Source: Fluviicoccus keumensis
GTDB taxonomy: Bacteria; Pseudomonadota; Gammaproteobacteria; Pseudomonadales; Moraxellaceae
Length of the DNA: 64,000 nucleotides
Reading direction: 5' to 3'
Assembly (NCBI RefSeq): GCF_004217445.1
Contig: NZ_SHKX01000013.1
Coordinates: forward strand, 460,079 to 524,078
Shown: one piece after another, positions 8,854 to 17,865 of the stretch
How the letters are laid out: each line of letters starts with the position of its first letter
Position numbering within the stretch: the first letter of the stretch is position 1
Position numbers and translations under genes: made by a program
Notes under the pieces: model-generated
What the model was told of the DNA's origin: nothing
Databases searched by the model: none
What the model saw: only the letters and a program-made list of their open reading frames with translations

Positions 8854-9756
8854 ATGGAATTCCTGCGCACTCCCGATGAACGCTTCGCCAACCTCCCCGG
8901 CTACCCCTTCGCCCCGCACTACGTCCAAGTGGACGACAGCGAAGGCGGCAGCCTGCGCATGCACTATCTGGACGAAGGCCCCGCCGGTGCGCCGGTGGTG
9001 CTGATGCTGCACGGCGAACCGTCGTGGAGCTACCTGTACCGCAAGATGATCCCGATTGTCACCGCCGCCGGTTACCGCGTGATCGCGCCGGACCTGATCG
9101 GTTTCGGCAAGTCGGACAAGCCAACGCAGCGCACGGACTACACCTACCAGCGCCATGTCGACTGGGTGCGCTCGCTGCTGCGGCAACTGGCATTGAAGGA
9201 CATGACGCTGGTGTGCCAGGACTGGGGCGGGCTGATCGGCCTGCGGCTGGCGGGGGAACATCCGGACTGGTTTGCGCGGGTGGTGGCGGCCAACACCATG
9301 CTGCCCACCGGTGACCACCATCCCGGCGAGGCCTTCCTGAAGTGGCAGGCTTTCTCGCAGAAGACGCCGGTATTCGGCGTTGGCTTCATTGTGATGGGCG
9401 GCTGCGCCACGCCGATGGCCCCGGAAGTGATCGCCGCCTATGACGCCCCCTTCCCCGACGAAAGCTACAAGGAGGGCGCGCGCCAGTTCCCGCTGCTGGT
9501 GCCGGTGACGCCGGAGGACCCCGCCGCGCCCGCCAATCGCGCTGCGTGGGAAACGCTGATGAAGTTCGACAAGCCCTTCCTCTGCGCCTTCAGCGACAAG
9601 GACCCGATCACCGCCAAGGCCGCGCCGGTGCTGCAAAAGCTGATTCCGGGCTGCGCCGGTCAGCCGCATACCACCATCGAGAATGGCGGGCACTTCCTGC
9701 AGGAAGATCAGGGAGAGAAGCTGGCGGAAGTCGTGGTGGCATTCATCCGCGGTTGA
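8854..9756 (+). CDS. Haloalkane dehalogenase (alpha/beta hydrolase)
   Basis: The predicted enzyme hydrolyses haloalkanes to alcohol and halide. Its 300 residues carry the oxyanion motif HGEPSW at 53-58, the nucleophile elbow CQDWGG with Asp123 and the halide-stabilising Trp124, a likely acid Asp248 in AFSDKDP, and catalytic His280 in ENGGHFLQED. A C-terminally placed acid after the cap fits the HLD-I (DhlA/DhmA-like) subfamily. True substrates cannot be read from sequence, and some members act on other esters or epoxides. It is cotranscribed with the TetR gene 5 nt upstream and is followed by a strong hairpin. Confidence 0.9.
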   Translation: MEFLRTPDERFANLPGYPFAPHYVQVDDSEGGSLRMHYLDEGPAGAPVVLMLHGEPSWSYLYRKMIPIVTAAGYRVIAPDLIGFGKSDKPTQRTDYTYQRHVDWVRSLLRQLALKDMTLVCQDWGGLIGLRLAGEHPDWFARVVAANTMLPTGDHHPGEAFLKWQAFSQKTPVFGVGFIVMGGCATPMAPEVIAAYDAPFPDESYKEGARQFPLLVPVTPEDPAAPANRAAWETLMKFDKPFLCAFSDKDPITAKAAPVLQKLIPGCAGQPHTTIENGGHFLQEDQGEKLAEVVVAFIRG

Positions 9757-9760
9757 AGAT

Positions 9761-9797
9761 CAGCGGCCGGACCGACAGGAATGTCGGCTGGCCGCTG
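9761..9797 (+). terminator. Stem-loop after the dehalogenase gene
   Basis: CAGCGGCC/GGCCGCTG (8 bp) and CCGACA/TGTCGG (6 bp) stack around a GGA/CT internal loop and close with a GGAA tetraloop. It begins 4 nt after the stop codon. No T tract follows, so it may be a Rho-assisted terminator or an mRNA-stabilising hairpin. Confidence 0.6.
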
Positions 9798-9858
9798 TAA
9801 CAAAACAGTTCGACCAGCATCAAACCATTATCCTTCACCCACCCCGCGAGGAATTCCC

Positions 9859-10392
9859 ATGCGCCTGCAACCCGGCCAAGCCGCGCCTGCCTTCACCGTC
9901 ACCGATTTCACCGGCGTCTCCCGCAGCCTGAGCGACTATCGCGGCCGGAAAGTGCTGCTGTCCTTCTACCGCTATGCCTCCTGCCCGTTCTGCAACCTGC
10001 GCATCCATCAGCTGCGGCAGCAGGCGGCGGTCTGGGAAGCGAAGGGGCTGGTGATGCTGGCGGTGTTCCAGTCGCCCGCCGCCTCGATCCTGGAATACAG
10101 CGCCGGGGAAACGGTCGAGTTCCCGATCATTCCCGATCCGGAGATGACACTGTACAAGACCTATGGCGTGGAGAGTTCATGGCTGGCCTTCGCCAAGTCC
10201 GGCCTGCGCGCCGCCGATATCGCCAAGGCGACGGCAAAGGGTTTCCTGCCCGGCAAGGTGGAAGGCGACATGAACCGCGTACCCGCCGACTTCCTGATTG
10301 ATGAAGCGGGCATCATCCGTACCGCCTTCTATGGCAAGGATATCGGCGACCATCTGGCTACGGCGGCCGTGGAGGCCTTCATCGCGGGCTAG
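9859..10392 (+). CDS. Peroxiredoxin-like AhpC/TSA family protein
   Basis: This is a 177-residue thioredoxin-fold protein. A CPFC motif at residues 42-45 ([16 protein letters not shown]) replaces the usual peroxiredoxin PxxxTxxC site, which places it with the peroxiredoxin-like AhpC/TSA group rather than with typical two-Cys enzymes. It probably reduces peroxides or disulfides in the cytoplasm, since no signal peptide is seen. The start is set by GAGGAA 8 nt upstream. Its stop overlaps the convergent EVE gene by 4 nt. Confidence 0.82.
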   Translation: MRLQPGQAAPAFTVTDFTGVSRSLSDYRGRKVLLSFYRYASCPFCNLRIHQLRQQAAVWEAKGLVMLAVFQSPAASILEYSAGETVEFPIIPDPEMTLYKTYGVESSWLAFAKSGLRAADIAKATAKGFLPGKVEGDMNRVPADFLIDEAGIIRTAFYGKDIGDHLATAAVEAFIAG

Positions 10393-10823
10393 TCCGGCGC
10401 AATCGCCGCCGCCTGCATGGCGGCGGCGATGAGGTCCATGTCCGCCGCGCTGATTTCCAGCAACCCGAAGCGGAAGGCATAACCCCAATTCTTCTTCCCC
10501 GCCGTCAGCTCCAGACGCGCCAGCAGCGGCAGGATCGACGCCTGTCCCACCGCCAGCCAATCGACATCGCGGCGGAACGGCACAAAACCGCCGCCCATGT
10601 CGAAGGGATAAGGCTCACCCGCACGCACCGCGCCCAAGGCGGTGAACGCCTGCAAGCGGTCCTTGCCGCCAAAGGTGACAGTGGGCGAGTAATAGACCAC
10701 GCGGTCTCCCGGCCGCAACCGCCGTAGCGGCCCGGCCTTGCCATGGCAGACCTGCATGAAACCCTCCGCCCGGCCGCGCCGCACATGCTCCGCCGAGGCG
10801 ACGGCAATCCACGATTTGTTCAT
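10389..10823 (-). CDS. EVE domain-containing protein
   Basis: The 144-residue protein is a PUA-like EVE domain along its whole length, with the family's [17 protein letters not shown] opening, GDRVVYYSP near residue 40 and the [10 protein letters not shown] segment near 85. EVE domains bind modified bases in DNA or RNA. Some occur in defence modules, but a stand-alone EVE protein like this is usually of unknown role. It is convergent with the peroxiredoxin gene and lies downstream of a WYL regulator on the same strand. Confidence 0.85.
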   Translation of the reverse strand: MNKSWIAVASAEHVRRGRAEGFMQVCHGKAGPLRRLRPGDRVVYYSPTVTFGGKDRLQAFTALGAVRAGEPYPFDMGGGFVPFRRDVDWLAVGQASILPLLARLELTAGKKNWGYAFRFGLLEISAADMDLIAAAMQAAAIAPD

Positions 10824-10902
10824 GACGATACTCCGGTGATTTGTCCGAAGTCAGGATGACAGGGCGTGCTGCCAGTTTTTGTCAGCAGGAGGCGGAAAGC
10901 GG

Positions 10903-11592
10903 TTACTGGGGGCGCAGTTGTTCCTGCCGCCGCCATTCATGCAGCAATTGCCGGCGGTGACGGGGATAACGATCGTCCAGGATCCGGACATCGTGCATGC
11001 GATCAACCCGGAAATGGCGGAAGGCCTGCCGTTGCTCACACCAGCCGGCCAGCATCCGCACCTGTTCGAAATACCCCAGCGCCACCGGCCATACCGTGCG
11101 CTGCGTGACCTCGCCCCGTGCATCACGGTAGCCGAAGGCCAGCTTGCGTTCACTGCGCAGCGCTTGCCGGAGCAGCGTCAGCCGGCTGTCATCAGCATGA
11201 TCGCCCCCGGTCGGCCCGACCAGCAACGCGGCGCTGTCCGGATCCTGGCGGCGCTCTTCCGGCAACACCGACAGGATGCGCGACAGGGCGCTGCGCGAGG
11301 CCGCCGCCAGCGCCGGATCGCCGTGCTGCGCCACCCAGCGCGACCCCAGAACCAGGGCATCGATTTCCTCATCGCTGAACATCAGCGGCGGCAACAGGTA
11401 GCCGGGCAAGAGCAGGTAACCCACCCCGGCTTCGCCCTCGATGCGCGCGCCCTGACCCTGCAGGGTAGCGATATCCCGGTAGAGACTGCGCAGGCTGATG
11501 CCCAGTTCGGCGGCCAGTGTCGCGCCGCTGACCGGGTAGCGGTGGCGGCGCAGGATCTGCATCAGCTGCAGCAGGCGTTCGGTGCGGGTCAC
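10903..11592 (-). CDS. YafY-like HTH/WYL-domain transcriptional regulator
   Basis: This is a 229-residue regulator. An N-terminal winged helix at about 5-55 (RLLQLMQILRRHRYPVSGAT then LGISLRSLYRDIATLQ) is followed by a linker and a WYL ligand-sensing domain at about 140-205 (RKLAFGYRDARGEVTQRTVW). This matches the YafY family. The start is 4 nt from the stop of the TfoX-like gene, so it probably shares a transcript with TfoX and the GyrI-like gene. The ligand and targets are unknown. Confidence 0.88.
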   Translation of the reverse strand: MTRTERLLQLMQILRRHRYPVSGATLAAELGISLRSLYRDIATLQGQGARIEGEAGVGYLLLPGYLLPPLMFSDEEIDALVLGSRWVAQHGDPALAAASRSALSRILSVLPEERRQDPDSAALLVGPTGGDHADDSRLTLLRQALRSERKLAFGYRDARGEVTQRTVWPVALGYFEQVRMLAGWCEQRQAFRHFRVDRMHDVRILDDRYPRHRRQLLHEWRRQEQLRPQ

Positions 11593-11596
11593 GGCG

Positions 11597-11932
11597 TCAG
11601 GCCTTGGGCGGCAGGGTGGCGGCGAAATCGAGTCCCAGTTTCATCCAGGCGCGCAGTTCGGACTCGCTTTCCAGCAGGTCGCCGCTGACCACCACCCAGC
11701 CTTTCATCGGCCGCCCGGTAAAATCGAATTCGCGCACGCCTTCGCGACCCAGGCATTCGGCGTAATGCACGGGACCGCAACGCACCATCAGTTCGTCCCC
11801 GATGAGGCCAAAGGCCATGTTGCCGTGCAACAGGTACGCCAGACCGCCGAACATGCGTTTGCGGTGCAGCGCGGACCAGTCGCCATAGACGCGGTAAATG
11901 CGATCAGCCAGTTCGGTATCGTAAGCCATCAT
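11597..11932 (-). CDS. TfoX/Sxy N-terminal domain protein
   Basis: The 111-residue protein consists of the TfoX N-terminal domain alone, with the MFGGLAYLLHGNMAFGLIGD core. Full-length TfoX/Sxy activates competence genes with CRP. Stand-alone N-domain proteins like this one are widespread and usually lack evidence for a competence role. It sits between a GyrI-like gene and a WYL regulator in one direction, with short gaps. Confidence 0.85.
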   Translation of the reverse strand: MMAYDTELADRIYRVYGDWSALHRKRMFGGLAYLLHGNMAFGLIGDELMVRCGPVHYAECLGREGVREFDFTGRPMKGWVVVSGDLLESESELRAWMKLGLDFAATLPPKA

Positions 11933-11959
11933 GCCTCATCCGTTGCGTCAGCCGCACGG

Positions 11960-12430
11960 CTAGCACTTCACCACCGGCACGCAGATCTCACAACTGATCT
12001 CGCCGGTGACGGGATTGAAGGCCGCATCCGGCGGCACATATTCATAGGGCGGCGACCCGGCGTGGCGGTAGCCGCTGTCCGGCAGCCATGCCTCCAGCAA
12101 CGCCTGCCACACCGCGCCGATCTGCGACGGCTTGCCCTGAAAACGGGTCACGGCGTACAAACCGCCCGGCAGCGTGGTCAGATGCGCGTTCTGCGTCGGG
12201 AAATAGCCCAGCGGCGCTTCCACCCCGGCGTCGTAACGGCACTGTTCCGGCGGCGTCACGCCAGGGTTGTCCAGACTGATGCCATACCGGCCCCGCCCCA
12301 GCAAACCTTCTTCGCGCAACCACTCGTACACCGTGTTGCGCCAGAACGGTTCGATGCCCGCACCATAAGGTCCGGTGTAGCGCAGGCAGGCGACGGTCAC
12401 CGGTTTCCGCTCCTTCAGTTCGACGATCAT
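11960..12430 (-). CDS. GyrI-like small-molecule-binding domain protein
   Basis: This 156-residue protein has the GyrI/AraC-effector-binding fold signature KERKPVTVACLRYTGPYG at its start and the ending EISCEICVPV typical of the family. It has no DNA-binding domain. Relatives bind or hydrolyse small hydrophobic molecules or inhibit gyrase. The start at MIVELKERK is supported by GGGAGA 7 nt upstream; an in-frame upstream ATG at 12469 lacks one. It heads the minus-strand group with the TfoX and WYL genes. Confidence 0.8.
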   Translation of the reverse strand: MIVELKERKPVTVACLRYTGPYGAGIEPFWRNTVYEWLREEGLLGRGRYGISLDNPGVTPPEQCRYDAGVEAPLGYFPTQNAHLTTLPGGLYAVTRFQGKPSQIGAVWQALLEAWLPDSGYRHAGSPPYEYVPPDAAFNPVTGEISCEICVPVVKC

Positions 12431-12554
12431 CAAATTCTCCCGACGAACGGCAGGTGTCGCCCCTTGCAACCCGGCCGTCGCAACCTCATAACCCCCTTCA
12501 ATACCACAGCCCTACCGTCCGAGGAAGCGCCTGCCGACTGCAGGCCCGCCATCC

Positions 12555-13673
12555 ATGAAAATTCGTCCTGTCCTGATCGTGTTCATCAGCCTGCTGGTGC
12601 TGTTGCACACCTATATCGGCCTGCGCCTGCTGCCGTGGCTGCCGCTGCCCGCGCAGGCGCTGGGCCTGCTGATGCTGGCGGCCTCCTGCCTGCTGATGCC
12701 GATGGTGCCGCGCTTCTGGCGCACCGACCACCCGCTGCTGATCTGGCTGTCGACCCTGTCGATGGGCTTCTTCTCGTGGGTGCTGGTGCTGACCGTGATC
12801 CGCGACGCCGCGCTGGGGCTGGCCGGGCTGGCGATGCCGCTGCCCGAAGCCGTGGTGCGGGACAGCGCGCTGGCCGTGGCCGGACTGTCGGTGCTGGTGA
12901 CGCTGCTGGGGCTGGTGTTCGCCCGCCGCACCGCCAAGGTGGTGGAGGTGGACATTCCGGTCGCGGATTTGCCGCCGGGGCTGGACGGCTTCACCATCGT
13001 GCAGATCAGCGATATCCATGTCGGGCCGACCATCAAGGGCAATTACCTGGAAGCCATCGTAGCGCGGGTGAACAGCCTGGAAGCGGATGTGGTGGCGATT
13101 ACCGGCGATCTGGTCGACGGCAGCGTCGAGGACCTGTCGGCGCACACGGCGTCGCTGGCGAACATCAACGCCCGCCACGGCACCTTCTTCGTTACCGGCA
13201 ACCACGAGTACTACTCCGGCGCGCACGCCTGGGTGGTGGAGCTGCGGCGGCTGGGGGTGACCGTGCTGATCAACGAACATGTGGCGCTGGATCACGACGG
13301 CCATCCGGTCACGCTGGCCGGCGTCACCGACTATTCAGCCCACCTGTTTGACGAGGCGCATCGCAGCGACCCGCACCGCGCGCTGGCGGGCGCGCCGGAA
13401 CAGGGACCGAAACTGCTGCTGGCGCACCAGCCGCGCTCGGCGGCGGCGGCCGAGGCGGCGGGTTTTGATGTGCAACTGTCGGGGCATACCCACGGCGGGC
13501 AGTTCTGGCCGTGGAACCACTTCGTACCCTTGCAGCAACCGTTCGTGGCGGGGTTGAAACAGTTGGGCGGCCTGTGGGTGTACACCAGCCGCGGCACTGG
13601 CTACTGGGGGCCGCCGATGCGCTTCGGCGCGCCGTCGGAGATTACGCGCGTGCGGCTGCGGCGGGCAGTCTAG
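12555..13673 (+). CDS. Membrane-anchored metallophosphoesterase (YkuE-like)
   Basis: This is a 372-residue protein with four predicted N-terminal membrane helices (residues about 5-125) and a calcineurin-like phosphoesterase domain from about 145. The metal-binding motifs appear in order: ISDIHVG near 153, GDLVDG near 182, GNHEYYSG near 215, and SGHTHGGQFWPW near 311. The layout matches bacterial YkuE/YaeI-type enzymes that act on phospholipid headgroups or similar membrane substrates, although the substrate here is inferred only. It stands alone, convergent with an AraC regulator. Confidence 0.9.
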   Translation: MKIRPVLIVFISLLVLLHTYIGLRLLPWLPLPAQALGLLMLAASCLLMPMVPRFWRTDHPLLIWLSTLSMGFFSWVLVLTVIRDAALGLAGLAMPLPEAVVRDSALAVAGLSVLVTLLGLVFARRTAKVVEVDIPVADLPPGLDGFTIVQISDIHVGPTIKGNYLEAIVARVNSLEADVVAITGDLVDGSVEDLSAHTASLANINARHGTFFVTGNHEYYSGAHAWVVELRRLGVTVLINEHVALDHDGHPVTLAGVTDYSAHLFDEAHRSDPHRALAGAPEQGPKLLLAHQPRSAAAAEAAGFDVQLSGHTHGGQFWPWNHFVPLQQPFVAGLKQLGGLWVYTSRGTGYWGPPMRFGAPSEITRVRLRRAV

Positions 13674-13682
13674 CCGACGCGC

Positions 13683-14687
13683 TCATTCCGACTGTCGCCG
13701 CCGATAGCGCAGCGGCGACATGCCCGACCAGGACTTGAAGGCCCGGCTGAACGCGCTCTGTTCGGCAAACCCCAGCAGCAGGGCGATCTCGGGCAACGCC
13801 AGCAACGGATTACGCAGGTAGTCCTTCGCCAGTTCATAGCGCAGGGAGTTGAGAACCTGCTTGTAGCGCAGCCCGCGTTCACGCAGTTGCCTGTACAGCG
13901 AGCGCTCGGAAATCCCAAGACGCTCCGCCACATACGCCAGCTCCGGCTGGCCGTCCTGCAATACCGACATGATCTGCTGCTGCAATGACTGCAGCAGGGC
14001 GTCACTGGTCGGTATGGATTTCAGCGCCGCTTCCGCCTGCTGTTCCAGCAATTGCACCAGGAAGGGGTCATAACGGTTCAAGGACTGGTTCAGGCACCTG
14101 ACCGGCAGGTGAATAGCCTGCCTGAGGGCGTTAAAGACCGGCGGCAACCCGAAAAAGGCTTCATACGGTGACGTATCCGGTGGCGGCGGATAGCGGAACT
14201 CCACCCGCGCCACCGGCTTCTCACAACCCTCCAGGAACTGGCATAGCAGCGTATACAGCCCGGCCGCCAGAAGCTCGTCCACGACCAGTGTGGAGTCTCC
14301 GTGGTCCCAGGTCAGCACCACATCATCCCCTTCAACGGACACTGCAGACGGTGTCAGGTTGTGCAGCAGCGGCTCCAGCCGGTTGAAACGCATCAGGGCA
14401 TGCATGGCCGTACCGGAATACATCGCCACATAACCGACCACACCGATGTGATGAGGACGAATGCAGCGCCCGATTTCCAGCCCGAGCGCCGGCAAAACGC
14501 AGGACTCCCGAATCGCCTCGATAGCACGCCACCATTCCCGGAACGGAATGATGCGCTGCGCCGCCAGATCCAGTAATTGCTGGCGCAACGCCGGCAACTC
14601 CAGTCCCTGCCGGCCCATGAAGTCCAGCAACAACGCAGCGGCGGTACCGGCGACATACATGGCCGGGGGCTCACAAGGGTCAAACAT
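13683..14687 (-). CDS. AraC family regulator, arabinose-binding/OruR type
   Basis: This is a 334-residue regulator with the N-terminal AraC-binding domain of the OruR/ArgR-like type (MYVAGTAAALLLDFMGRQGL, then the HIGVVGYVAMYSGTAMHALM motif near 95). The C-terminal double helix-turn-helix includes ERLGISERSLYRQLRERGL near 260 and LLGFAEQSAFSRAFKSWSG near 305. It is one of four such proteins in this window. No obvious target gene adjoins it. About 290 nt of upstream sequence up to the next gene shows no clear gene or repeat and may hold its promoter. Confidence 0.88.
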   Translation of the reverse strand: MFDPCEPPAMYVAGTAAALLLDFMGRQGLELPALRQQLLDLAAQRIIPFREWWRAIEAIRESCVLPALGLEIGRCIRPHHIGVVGYVAMYSGTAMHALMRFNRLEPLLHNLTPSAVSVEGDDVVLTWDHGDSTLVVDELLAAGLYTLLCQFLEGCEKPVARVEFRYPPPPDTSPYEAFFGLPPVFNALRQAIHLPVRCLNQSLNRYDPFLVQLLEQQAEAALKSIPTSDALLQSLQQQIMSVLQDGQPELAYVAERLGISERSLYRQLRERGLRYKQVLNSLRYELAKDYLRNPLLALPEIALLLGFAEQSAFSRAFKSWSGMSPLRYRRRQSE

Positions 14688-14979
14688 GCGGCTATCTGTC
14701 TCCTCGTCTTAGGCGGCGGAAAATCCTTGATGTCACCGGAAACACTTGCTCCCGCATGGCGGGCGGCGATTATCCGGATATCGGGGTTGAGGAATCGTTT
14801 GCGCCGATCACGTCGCAACTACCGGCGTCCATCCAACAAATCATCGACAATCCCGGAAGCCCGGCAGGTCTGGTCAAGAAAGTGACGGTACGGTCAAGAC
14901 AGCCCGGAACGGCGGCGCGATCATGACCGGACGCCGGATTCCCCTCCGGCGGCGCCCCTCATCTGTCCGGAGGAACCCG

Positions 14980-15258
14980 ATGACCATCGCCCGTATCCGC
15001 CTGCTGCAAAATCTCTGTCGGTTCTGCCTCATCACCGCCATGCTGATGCTGCCGGGATTCCTGGTAGAGAATCTCTGCCTGAGCAACGGGATGGTGATGA
15101 TCCTGATCGCAGCGCTGGCGGCCGGAGCCGTGCTGACGGTGGTGATCCGCCGCCTGCGCTGCCCGGTCTGCAGCCATATTTTTGTCGGCCGGGAACATGT
15201 CGTCCTCTTCACCGTGACCTGCTGCAATTGCGGGCGGCGGGCAGGTGATACCGCCTGA
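14980..15258 (+). CDS. Small membrane protein with C-terminal cysteine pairs
   Basis: This is a 92-residue protein with two hydrophobic segments at about 12-30 and 37-55, followed by a short cytoplasmic tail with CPVC near 60 and CCNC near 82, which resembles a small zinc ribbon. CCGGAGGA stands 6 nt before the ATG at 14980; a start at 14923 is possible but lacks this site. No family is recognised. It is convergent with the DUF3775 gene, 6 nt away. Confidence 0.65.
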   Translation: MTIARIRLLQNLCRFCLITAMLMLPGFLVENLCLSNGMVMILIAALAAGAVLTVVIRRLRCPVCSHIFVGREHVVLFTVTCCNCGRRAGDTA

Positions 15259-15264
15259 GCGGGC

Positions 15265-15645
15265 CTAAAGCGGCAACCGCGCCAACGCTGCCCGCAAGTG
15301 ATCCCCCAGCGACGGCATCTCCGCCAGGTAATAGCTCAGGGAAGGGTGATAGGAGGATTCGGCGTGATGGCGAAGCTGGTCGATCGGGGCATCGCCGCGA
15401 CCAAACCAGGCCAGCGCCGCCAACTCGGCGACCGCCGATGGCTGCAAACGCTGGAGGTAACGCAGCAAGGCGATACCGGCGGGAGACAGCCGGGCAACCA
15501 TCTGCCGGTCAAACTGTTCATGGTCGATAAACAGGGGAAGGATATCGTGAGCGTCGGGAACCACAGGCGGTCCATGGCGCTCTTTCTCGTCAGCCAGGCG
15601 GCAAACCGCACTGACGTCGGACAACAAAAGGCTCATGAATTTCAT
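15265..15645 (-). CDS. DUF3775 domain-containing protein
   Basis: This 126-residue protein has the DUF3775 signatures AELAALAWFGRGD near residue 80 and YLAEMPSLGDHLRAALA at the C-terminus. The start MKFMSLLLSDVS is preferred because it matches the family's N-terminus and has a purine-rich ribosome site; an upstream frame to 15759 is probably not translated. Its function is unknown. Confidence 0.75.
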   Translation of the reverse strand: MKFMSLLLSDVSAVCRLADEKERHGPPVVPDAHDILPLFIDHEQFDRQMVARLSPAGIALLRYLQRLQPSAVAELAALAWFGRGDAPIDQLRHHAESSYHPSLSYYLAEMPSLGDHLRAALARLPL

Positions 15646-15939
15646 CCCCGCTTCCCTTCCCCCTGTCCGCCCCGGGCGGATTGTCCTCACCCCGCAAGGG
15701 TCTGACGCCCGCTCGGAAATGGAACACGGCTCGCCGGACTTCCGACAAAAGCCATACAAAATGCTGGTATTAATGATCCTCCCTCGGGATTAACGGCGTA
15801 TTGACGGCCCCTGCCGATTTTTGACCAGGACTGCCATTCAGCCCAACTGCTTTGTAACGGCGGCCGGAGGAAGCGGAGGCAGCCGCCCCGGCGCTCGGTT
15901 ACACTGTGCACCCGCTATCACTGAATCAAGGACGTAGCC

Positions 15940-16527
15940 GTGACGGACAACCTCTACGCACCGCCCAAAACCATCACCGCCATCGACGCCGGGCAAGATA
16001 ACGCCCAAACCTTCTACGTCGTTTCACCGCGGAAACTGGCCATCCTGTTCTGGGGTACTTTCGGCAACTACGTGCTGTATCTGTTTTACAAGAACTGGGC
16101 CTTGCAGAAGCAGGCCACCGGCGCGGACATCATGCCGGTCATGCGCGGCCTCTTTTCGATTTTCTTCGTCCTCGACCTGTATCAGCTGGCCGACAAGCGG
16201 CTGACTGAAAAAGGCGAAACGCATCCCTGGGATATCCACAGCCTGGCGACCAAATACATTGTGCTGGTGATCGGCAAGAACGTGCTGGAACGGATCACGA
16301 TCAGCCAACCCTTCCCGCAATTGCTGGCACTGGGGATGCTGTACGGGGTTTACCGCACCCTCGCCCAAGCCCAGAACGGCCTGAACCTGGCTGCCGGTGA
16401 TGCCGAAGGCACGTCCAACCATAAGCTGACCGCCGCCAATTACGTCTGGATTGTGCTGGGAGTGGCGCTATGGGTCATCGTCATCCTCGGCTTGCTCAGC
16501 ATGGTCTGGCCCGGGTTACTGAAGTGA
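15940..16527 (+). CDS. Hypothetical multi-pass membrane protein
   Basis: This 195-residue protein has hydrophobic segments at about 30-50, 68-80, 105-120 and 168-190. It starts with GTG, preceded by AAGGA. The N-terminal NLYAPP motif is common in small inner-membrane proteins of unknown function from proteobacteria. No enzyme motif is visible. The 294 nt upstream, back to the DUF3775 start, contain no gene that I can support. Confidence 0.6.
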   Translation: MTDNLYAPPKTITAIDAGQDNAQTFYVVSPRKLAILFWGTFGNYVLYLFYKNWALQKQATGADIMPVMRGLFSIFFVLDLYQLADKRLTEKGETHPWDIHSLATKYIVLVIGKNVLERITISQPFPQLLALGMLYGVYRTLAQAQNGLNLAAGDAEGTSNHKLTAANYVWIVLGVALWVIVILGLLSMVWPGLLK

Positions 16528-16568
16528 AACCCCGCCATACCGCAACGTCCTGATATCACCGCTGGGTG

Positions 16569-17519
16569 TCAGGAAACCGGCCGGGGCTGAAACAAGACCC
16601 GCAGCCACTCCCGCAACAGGGCGGCGCGGTTGATCAGCAGGGAACCGAAAATCAGCGAGCAGCCCGCCAGCTGCACGCCGCCCATGGTTTCCCCCAGCCA
16701 GGCCACCGCCAGCAGCGCCACCCACACCGGCTCCACCACCATGATCACCACGCCATGCGTATGGCCGGACAGGCTTTGCGCGTGCGTCTGCAACAGGAAG
16801 CGCATGGCGGTGCCGATCACGGCGCTGGCCGCGATCCAGCCGCCCATGGCCGGGGTGAAATGACCGAACACGGGCGTCCAGGCCTCGAAGGCCAGCGACA
16901 GGACGCCGGACACCAGGCCCACCATGGCCAGCACCACCGAGGTCAAGGCAATGGCGGGCACGCCGGGAACGTGCTTGTGGCTGCCGTCCGGACGGCGATG
17001 CTGGCGGGCGTTGGCCGCCTGCATGTTCAAACGGAAAAACAGGGCGAACAGCACGGCGGAGGTGACGTAGAACACCTGCCCCGCCTCGGGACGGAAACCG
17101 TGGCGCAGGGACAGCAGGCCGAGGCCCGCGGCCGCCACCGGCAGCGCAATCCACGTACTGCGCGGCGGTCGCTCGCCGAAGAACAGCCGCCCCATCACCG
17201 GCACCAGCACTACGCCCAGACTGGTGAGGAACGCGCCCTCGCCGACGTGACTGCCGGTGAAGATGCCCATGACCCAACAGCTCATGGCCACCGCGAATAC
17301 CAGTCCGACCCCGATGCTGCGGCGCAGGGCATGACGATCCAGACTGCGCAGGGTGCGGTGGCCGATGGCGGCCAGCAACGCCGACGCCAGCAGGAAGCGC
17401 AGGCACATGAACAGCAGCGGCGGCATCAGCAGCACCGCCTCGCGCGACATGATCCAGCTGACGGCGGCCAGCAGGGTGACGCCGACGAGCATGAGGTCGG
17501 ATTTGGCGGCGGGGGTCAT
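16569..17519 (-). CDS. EamA family (DMT superfamily) transporter
   Basis: This is a roughly 316-residue inner-membrane protein with ten predicted transmembrane helices in two EamA repeats. It has the motif SREAVLLMPPLLFMCLRFLL near the start and HGVVIMVVEPVWVALLA in the second repeat. It probably exports a metabolite or amino acid, but the substrate cannot be inferred. The start MTPAAKSDLMLVGV fits the first helix; the frame extends to 17645 without a good ribosome site. Its 5' end faces accessory island 1. Confidence 0.88.
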   Translation of the reverse strand: MTPAAKSDLMLVGVTLLAAVSWIMSREAVLLMPPLLFMCLRFLLASALLAAIGHRTLRSLDRHALRRSIGVGLVFAVAMSCWVMGIFTGSHVGEGAFLTSLGVVLVPVMGRLFFGERPPRSTWIALPVAAAGLGLLSLRHGFRPEAGQVFYVTSAVLFALFFRLNMQAANARQHRRPDGSHKHVPGVPAIALTSVVLAMVGLVSGVLSLAFEAWTPVFGHFTPAMGGWIAASAVIGTAMRFLLQTHAQSLSGHTHGVVIMVVEPVWVALLAVAWLGETMGGVQLAGCSLIFGSLLINRAALLREWLRVLFQPRPVS

Positions 17520-17625
17520 GGGATAGGGCACCGGCACGGACGGGCTGCCATTGTGCGGTATCCGTGCGGGAAAATCATCGAGACGTTGGGAGGGGGGAGC
17601 CTGGCTTAGCCGGACAAACCGTACA

Positions 17626-17858
17626 TTCAGCGATGAAGGGCGCACGCAGTGCGTCCCTACGGGATTGCCGGGAGTTGAAGTTGACCGGGTTGGCGGGGGC
17701 TGCTAGCGTTGTTGCATTCCGTCCCATGGATTTAGTTCGCCTAACAAGGTGAGGCTTCCTGCCAAGCAGCTAATTTTAAAGGCAAATTATGGGGACTCAT
17801 TCCTGTTTAGGCGAACGGTTTGATATGCGAACTCTGTCGCCGAAATATAGTTGGGCAC
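17626..17858 (+). repeat. Cassette-associated repeat unit, copy A (REP plus attC-like)
   Basis: This is copy A of a unit present four times in the window. It opens with a REP hairpin (AGGGCGCACGCAGTGCGTCC, 17637 onward). A conserved stretch containing GTTGACCGGGTTGGCGGGGG follows. It ends in a 118-bp attC-like sequence from GCCTAAC (17739-17745) to GTTGGGC (17850-17856), the inverse-core and core consensus of integron attC sites (RYYYAAC and GTTRRRY). Internal inverted repeats include TTCGCCTAAC against TTTAGGCGAA. A low-GC gene starts directly after it. Confidence 0.75.
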
Positions 17859-17865
17859 CAAAATC

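Noticed and set aside
14688..14979. Small open frames on both strands in the AraC upstream region
   Set aside because: They lack ribosome sites and consistent codon bias; the stretch is better read as regulatory or empty.
15760..15939. Possible promoter TTACACT near 15899 for the membrane protein gene
   Set aside because: A -10-like TACACT is present but no -35 box lies at 16-18 nt, so I do not list it as a feature.
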